Below, one piece after another: positions 60,720-64,000 of a DNA stretch of 64,000 nt. Source of the DNA: Terriglobia bacterium (GTDB taxonomy: Bacteria; Acidobacteriota; Terriglobia; Acidiferrales; UBA7541); contig JAIQEW010000018.1 in assembly GCA_020073605.1 (NCBI GenBank), forward strand, positions 1 through 64,000. Reading direction: 5' to 3'. The notes under the pieces are model-generated. The model did not search any database. It was not told the origin of the DNA and worked only from the letters and a program-made list of their open reading frames with translations. How positions within the stretch are numbered: position 1 is the stretch's first letter; each line of letters begins with the position of its first letter. Position numbers and translations under genes: made by a program.

Positions 60720-63080
60720 TTAGGTTGGCATCCGGAGGAAAAAGTATGTGGCGAGGAATCCGAAAATGAGGTCGGGCGCCCATGCCGCGAGAAGCGGCGG
60801 AAGCTGGCCCACCGAGCCCATCGCCTCAAACAGCGCGGCCCCGGACCAGTACACCACGCCGATCCCCACGGCGACGGCTAGACCACCTACCGCACCGCGC
60901 GTTCCGACCAGAAAAGCAAAGGGTGCCGAGAGAAAAACGATGACCGCGGCAATCAGCGGAAATGCGAACTTCTTCTGCCACTGGACGGAAAGGCGGGCGG
61001 TATCGAAGCCGGCCTGGCGAAGGCTCGCGATGTACTGGCCGAGCTGCCGCCAGTTCATCTGGTAATACTGGCGAACCTCCCGGCGGAAGTACGTCGGCGG
61101 CTCGGTCAGCTCGGGGAGCGAGGTGGCCTTGAACGGCTGGTAGCTGACCACGCGGCCGTCGGCGCCGAAATCGCGCACCCAGCCTCCGGTGAGAATCCAG
61201 ACGTCTTCAGTCGGTTCCCAGGTGGCGCGTGCAGCAAAAATCCGGCGGCGCATCTGAAAGGTTGCGGGGTCGAGCTCGAAAACGTTCAGGCCGCCGAAAA
61301 GCTGCCGGTCGGAATCGAAGAGTTCGTAGTTATAAATCTTGGCGTTTTCTCCAAAGATCCATTGGCGCGCGGGCTCGAAGTAGGTCTGCGCGGGGCGGCC
61401 CTTGATTCGGTTGCGGAGGGCATCCTGGCGCTGATTGGCGTACGGGAGAAACGTGTCGTCGAGCAGAAACATCCCGCCTGAAATCAGGCATCCTGCCAGC
61501 AGCAACGGCAGAACGAGGCGATAGAGGCTGACGCCGCTGGCCTTGAGCGCGATCACTTCGTTGTTTTTGGCAAGAACGGCGAGAGTGACGAGCGTGGCGA
61601 CGAGCGTCGCAAGCGGCGCAAGCTGATAGACCATCAGCGGAACGAGATAGCGAAAATAACTGAGAACCGTGAGAACCGAAATGTGGTTGCGGGCGATATC
61701 GCCAAGCAGATCGAAGAGAGTGAAGGCGTCGAAGATCAGTACGAACCCGGCAAGCAGCACGAAGAAGTAGTAGAAGAATTGCTGGAGCATGTAACCATCA
61801 ATCAGCATGGGGAACGCCATCGTGCGGCCAACGCGCAATGCCTCGCGGATAGTGGTGGCCGCGTGAGTGCGTGCCGCCGAGCCATTGGCCGCCGCAGCGG
61901 GCGCCGTGGCGCGCGATCGCGAGCGGAGCGATTCGAGCCAGGCCACAATGCGGCTCGGCTTGCGAACGTTCTCAACGCGGCGGAGGAAGAAAAGCCCGAC
62001 AACGGTCGCGACGATATTGGCCGCCCACACGCCGGCCCAGGGAGGGACGCGGCCCTGCGCGGCCAAGTGATCGCCTGAAACAAAGAGCAAGTAGTAGCCC
62101 CCGATCAGGATCAGCGTCAGCACCAGACCCGCGGCGCGCCCTCCTCGGCGGGGACGGACTCCGATAGGAACGCCGAGAAGAGCGAAGACGAGGCAGGCCG
62201 CGGGAAAGGCGATGCGGCGCTGGAATTCGACTCGGGCTTCGCGCCAGTTGGGGCCGCTGGCGGCGAGCAGCGCGCCGGCCGACTGCTCGGCGAGCGAGAG
62301 AGGCGCGGTCCTCTGGGGAGAGGTTGCGCCGGAGATGTCCACTGGAAGATCCGTCTCGCCGAAGGTTGTGACGTTGTACTGGTCGGGATTGCGCGGATCG
62401 TATTCGTGCGTGCTGCCGCTGCCGAAGTGAAGCTCGAGTTGGCCGCGGGAAGGGCCGGCGATGATCATCGCGTCTTCCGCGATCGTGATCGCTTGCTGCG
62501 ACCGGCCGGCGGAGCGGGGAACCAACCTGGCTGTGGCGTCGCCGGTGGATGCCAAAAAAACTCCACGCCAACGTGTGGCAGCGGCTTCCACGTCTTGCAC
62601 GTATAATATGAACCGCGGAAAGCGCTCGTCGAAGACGCGCGGCTGGACGGCGAAGGGCGCCTGCGACGAGAGTATCTGAGCTTCGAGGCGGCGAAGCGTG
62701 CGAAGGGAAGCAGGGCTGAGCCAGAAGGTTGTCGCCAGCGTGGCGGCGGTGGCCGCCAGCGCAACGAAGCCGATCGGAAGAAGCAGGCGACGCAGGCTGA
62801 TCCCCGAAGCGTGCAGCGCTACGATTTCACTATCGGCGGAAAGGCGTCCGAGGCCGATGAGTACGCCGACGAGGATGCCCATGGGAAGCGTGAAGCCGAG
62901 CACGGGAGGCAGCGTGCAAAGAAAGAGCAGCGCCACCGTGCCGATGCCTCCCGAGTGGCGAACGATGAGGTCCATCAGGCGCACGAGCTGCGGGACAAAG
63001 AAGACGAACGTGAAAACGGCGAGGCCCAGAAAAGCGTGGGAGATGACCTCGCGGCAAATGTATCGATCGAGCAGGCGCAT
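60720..63080 (-). CDS. LptF-LptG fusion permease (lipopolysaccharide export)
   Basis: Inner-membrane permease that passes LPS to LptC. The 786-residue protein carries two copies of the YjgP/YjgQ domain: an LptF-like half (about 1-385, 'MRLLDRYICREVISHAFLGLAVFTFVFFVPQLVRLMDLI') and an LptG-like half (about 425-786, 'DGYMLQQFFYYFFVLLAGFVLIFDAFTLFDLLGDIARN'), each with six helices and a periplasmic beta-jellyroll. The linker (about 385-425) is Ala/Arg-rich. ATG 63080 is chosen; GTG 63095 is in frame. No LptB/LptC in the window. It diverges from the GH57 gene. Confidence 0.9.
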   Translation of the reverse strand: MRLLDRYICREVISHAFLGLAVFTFVFFVPQLVRLMDLIVRHSGGIGTVALLFLCTLPPVLGFTLPMGILVGVLIGLGRLSADSEIVALHASGISLRRLLLPIGFVALAATAATLATTFWLSPASLRTLRRLEAQILSSQAPFAVQPRVFDERFPRFILYVQDVEAAATRWRGVFLASTGDATARLVPRSAGRSQQAITIAEDAMIIAGPSRGQLELHFGSGSTHEYDPRNPDQYNVTTFGETDLPVDISGATSPQRTAPLSLAEQSAGALLAASGPNWREARVEFQRRIAFPAACLVFALLGVPIGVRPRRGGRAAGLVLTLILIGGYYLLFVSGDHLAAQGRVPPWAGVWAANIVATVVGLFFLRRVENVRKPSRIVAWLESLRSRSRATAPAAAANGSAARTHAATTIREALRVGRTMAFPMLIDGYMLQQFFYYFFVLLAGFVLIFDAFTLFDLLGDIARNHISVLTVLSYFRYLVPLMVYQLAPLATLVATLVTLAVLAKNNEVIALKASGVSLYRLVLPLLLAGCLISGGMFLLDDTFLPYANQRQDALRNRIKGRPAQTYFEPARQWIFGENAKIYNYELFDSDRQLFGGLNVFELDPATFQMRRRIFAARATWEPTEDVWILTGGWVRDFGADGRVVSYQPFKATSLPELTEPPTYFRREVRQYYQMNWRQLGQYIASLRQAGFDTARLSVQWQKKFAFPLIAAVIVFLSAPFAFLVGTRGAVGGLAVAVGIGVVYWSGAALFEAMGSVGQLPPLLAAWAPDLIFGFLATYFFLRMPT

Positions 63081-63118
63081 AGCAGCGCGCCGCACATTCT
63101 AGCACCGGGAGCGTTCGA

Positions 63119-64000
63119 TTGGGCCGTGTAAACCTGGCAATTCTCTGGCACATGCACCAGCCTCAGTACCGCGATCCGGAGACGGGGGGATACCTGCTGC
63201 CGTGGACGAGGCTGCACGCGCTGAAGGACTACTGGGGGATGGTGAAATTGCTCGAAGACTTTCCCCGCGTGCACGCGACGTTCAATTTCGTGCCGCTGCT
63301 CGCGGAGCAGATCGAGGAGTACGCAAGCGGCCGGTTCCGCGAGACGTGGTTTGAGATCGCGTTTGCGCCGGCCGACAAGCTTTCGCCGGACCAGAAGCGC
63401 GAAGCGCTCGAGCGGGCGTTCCAGGTGAACGAAAACTTCCTGCGCCGATGGCCGAGATTTGCGGAGCTCGAATCGCAGGCGCGGTCGGGAGGGGCGGAAG
63501 CGTGCGTGGCCCACTGGAGCACGCGGGAGTGGCGCGACCTCCAAGTGCTGTCGCAGCTCGCGTGGATGGATGAGGAGTATCTCGCGAACGATCCCGCCGT
63601 GCGCGAGCTCTCCGAAAAAGGCAGGCATTTTTCGGAAGAGGACAAGGCGGTGCTTCTCGGAAAACAGCATGAACTTCTAGCCGACGTCCTCCCAGAATAC
63701 CGCCGGGCAGCCGCGCGGGGACAGATCGAAATCTCGACGACGCCGTATTACCACCCCATACTGCCGCTGCTGTGCGACACGGACATCGCGCGCGTGGCCA
63801 ACGCTCACACGCCCCTTCCGCAGCCGCCCTTCCGGTATCCGGAAGACGCACGCGAGCAATTGTCGCGGGCGCGTCAATTCCACGAGCGCGTTTTCGGCCA
63901 GCCGCCCGCGGGGCTGTGGCCATCGGAGGGATCGGTCTCGGACGCCGCGCTCGATATCGCGATGGAGCTGGGATTTAAGTGGTTCGCGACGGACGAGGGC
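63119..64000 (+). CDS. Glycoside hydrolase family 57, N-terminal part
   Basis: A gene that runs off the right edge; 294 codons are visible from TTG 63119 (GGGAG upstream). It begins 'LGRVNLAILWHMHQPQYRDPETGGYLLPWTRLHALKDYWGMVKLLEDFPRVHATFNFVPLLAEQIEEY', the conserved region 1 of GH57 with HxHQP, and continues 'ISTTPYYHPILPLLCDT' and 'PAGLWPSEGSVSDAALDIAMELGFKWFATDEG' (regions 2 and 3 with the nucleophile-side WPSEG). GH57 enzymes act on alpha-glucans (amylase, branching or 4-alpha-glucanotransferase). The catalytic Asp of region 4 is beyond the window. Confidence 0.93.
   Translation, partial: MGRVNLAILWHMHQPQYRDPETGGYLLPWTRLHALKDYWGMVKLLEDFPRVHATFNFVPLLAEQIEEYASGRFRETWFEIAFAPADKLSPDQKREALERAFQVNENFLRRWPRFAELESQARSGGAEACVAHWSTREWRDLQVLSQLAWMDEEYLANDPAVRELSEKGRHFSEEDKAVLLGKQHELLADVLPEYRRAAARGQIEISTTPYYHPILPLLCDTDIARVANAHTPLPQPPFRYPEDAREQLSRARQFHERVFGQPPAGLWPSEGSVSDAALDIAMELGFKWFATDEG

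Noticed and set aside
1..64000. CRISPR arrays, insertion sequences, prophage genes
   Set aside because: No regularly spaced repeats, transposase or integrase motifs, or phage genes were found on either strand.

Overview
The window looks like a chromosomal segment of a GC-rich, diderm, respiring soil-type bacterium. The gene content fits Acidobacteriota best: LptF/LptG fused in one gene, CuA and cupredoxin proteins beside haem A synthesis, long exported proteins of unknown function, and abundant short palindromes between genes. This is inference from gene content; no rRNA is present, so the phylum is not proven. Diderm traits seen directly are LptFG, beta-barrels, exported peptidoglycan enzymes and many signal peptides. 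No insertion sequence, prophage, integrase or CRISPR array was found.

Layout. 1-3.3 kb: tail of an M61-type peptidase, plsC, a metallo-beta-lactamase-fold hydrolase, a SnoaL-like exported protein and a repeat protein. 3.3-5.9 kb: a long (type 2) isocitrate lyase behind a perfect CRP-type site placed at -41.5 of a predicted promoter. 6-11.3 kb: exported lytic transglycosylase, exported DinB-like protein, HAD phosphatase, tRNA-Ala(CGC), a MORN-type protein, a PilT-like ATPase and a TPR protein. 11.3-15.4 kb: a C-terminal processing protease diverging from tatB-tatC-glutaminyl cyclase. 15.5-19.6 kb: aroB, menG (with a palindromic in-frame insertion) and threonine aldolase. 19.8-24.9 kb: mostly exported or lipoprotein genes of unknown role and two cupin genes, plus a 57-residue membrane protein. 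25.2-30.9 kb: ctaA-ctaB-DUF420, then a beta-barrel / monohaem cytochrome c / free-standing CuA protein / small exported protein cluster. 31-44 kb: nitronate monooxygenase/PfaD-like enzyme, SPFH protein, two related exported proteins, a broken amidohydrolase, a BBP7-like barrel, NAD-isocitrate dehydrogenase, an L,D-transpeptidase facing a MepK-like endopeptidase, and a large beta-helix protein. 44-49 kb: A-type Fe-S carrier with a textbook promoter and terminator, nadE, mdh, NADP-isocitrate dehydrogenase. 49-64 kb: SMP-30-like protein, rhomboid, PfkB kinase, recO-glyQ-glyS (overlapping), ppdK, LemA-GIDE pair, LptFG fusion and the start of a GH57 glycoside hydrolase.

How the parts fit. Isocitrate lyase, two isocitrate dehydrogenases of opposite coenzyme preference, malate dehydrogenase and pyruvate phosphate dikinase together cover the isocitrate branch point and the way back to phosphoenolpyruvate. 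Haem A synthesis, menaquinone methylation and the CuA/cytochrome cluster point to aerobic respiration. A recurring feature is the short hairpins in non-coding DNA: a 23-nt family with compensatory arm changes supplies the stop codons of two genes, another palindrome sits at the deletion junction of the broken amidohydrolase, and another palindromic segment lies inside menG. I see no clear candidate for a wholly new defence or biosynthetic system; the barrel/cytochrome/CuA cluster and the stop-codon hairpins are the most worthwhile leads.
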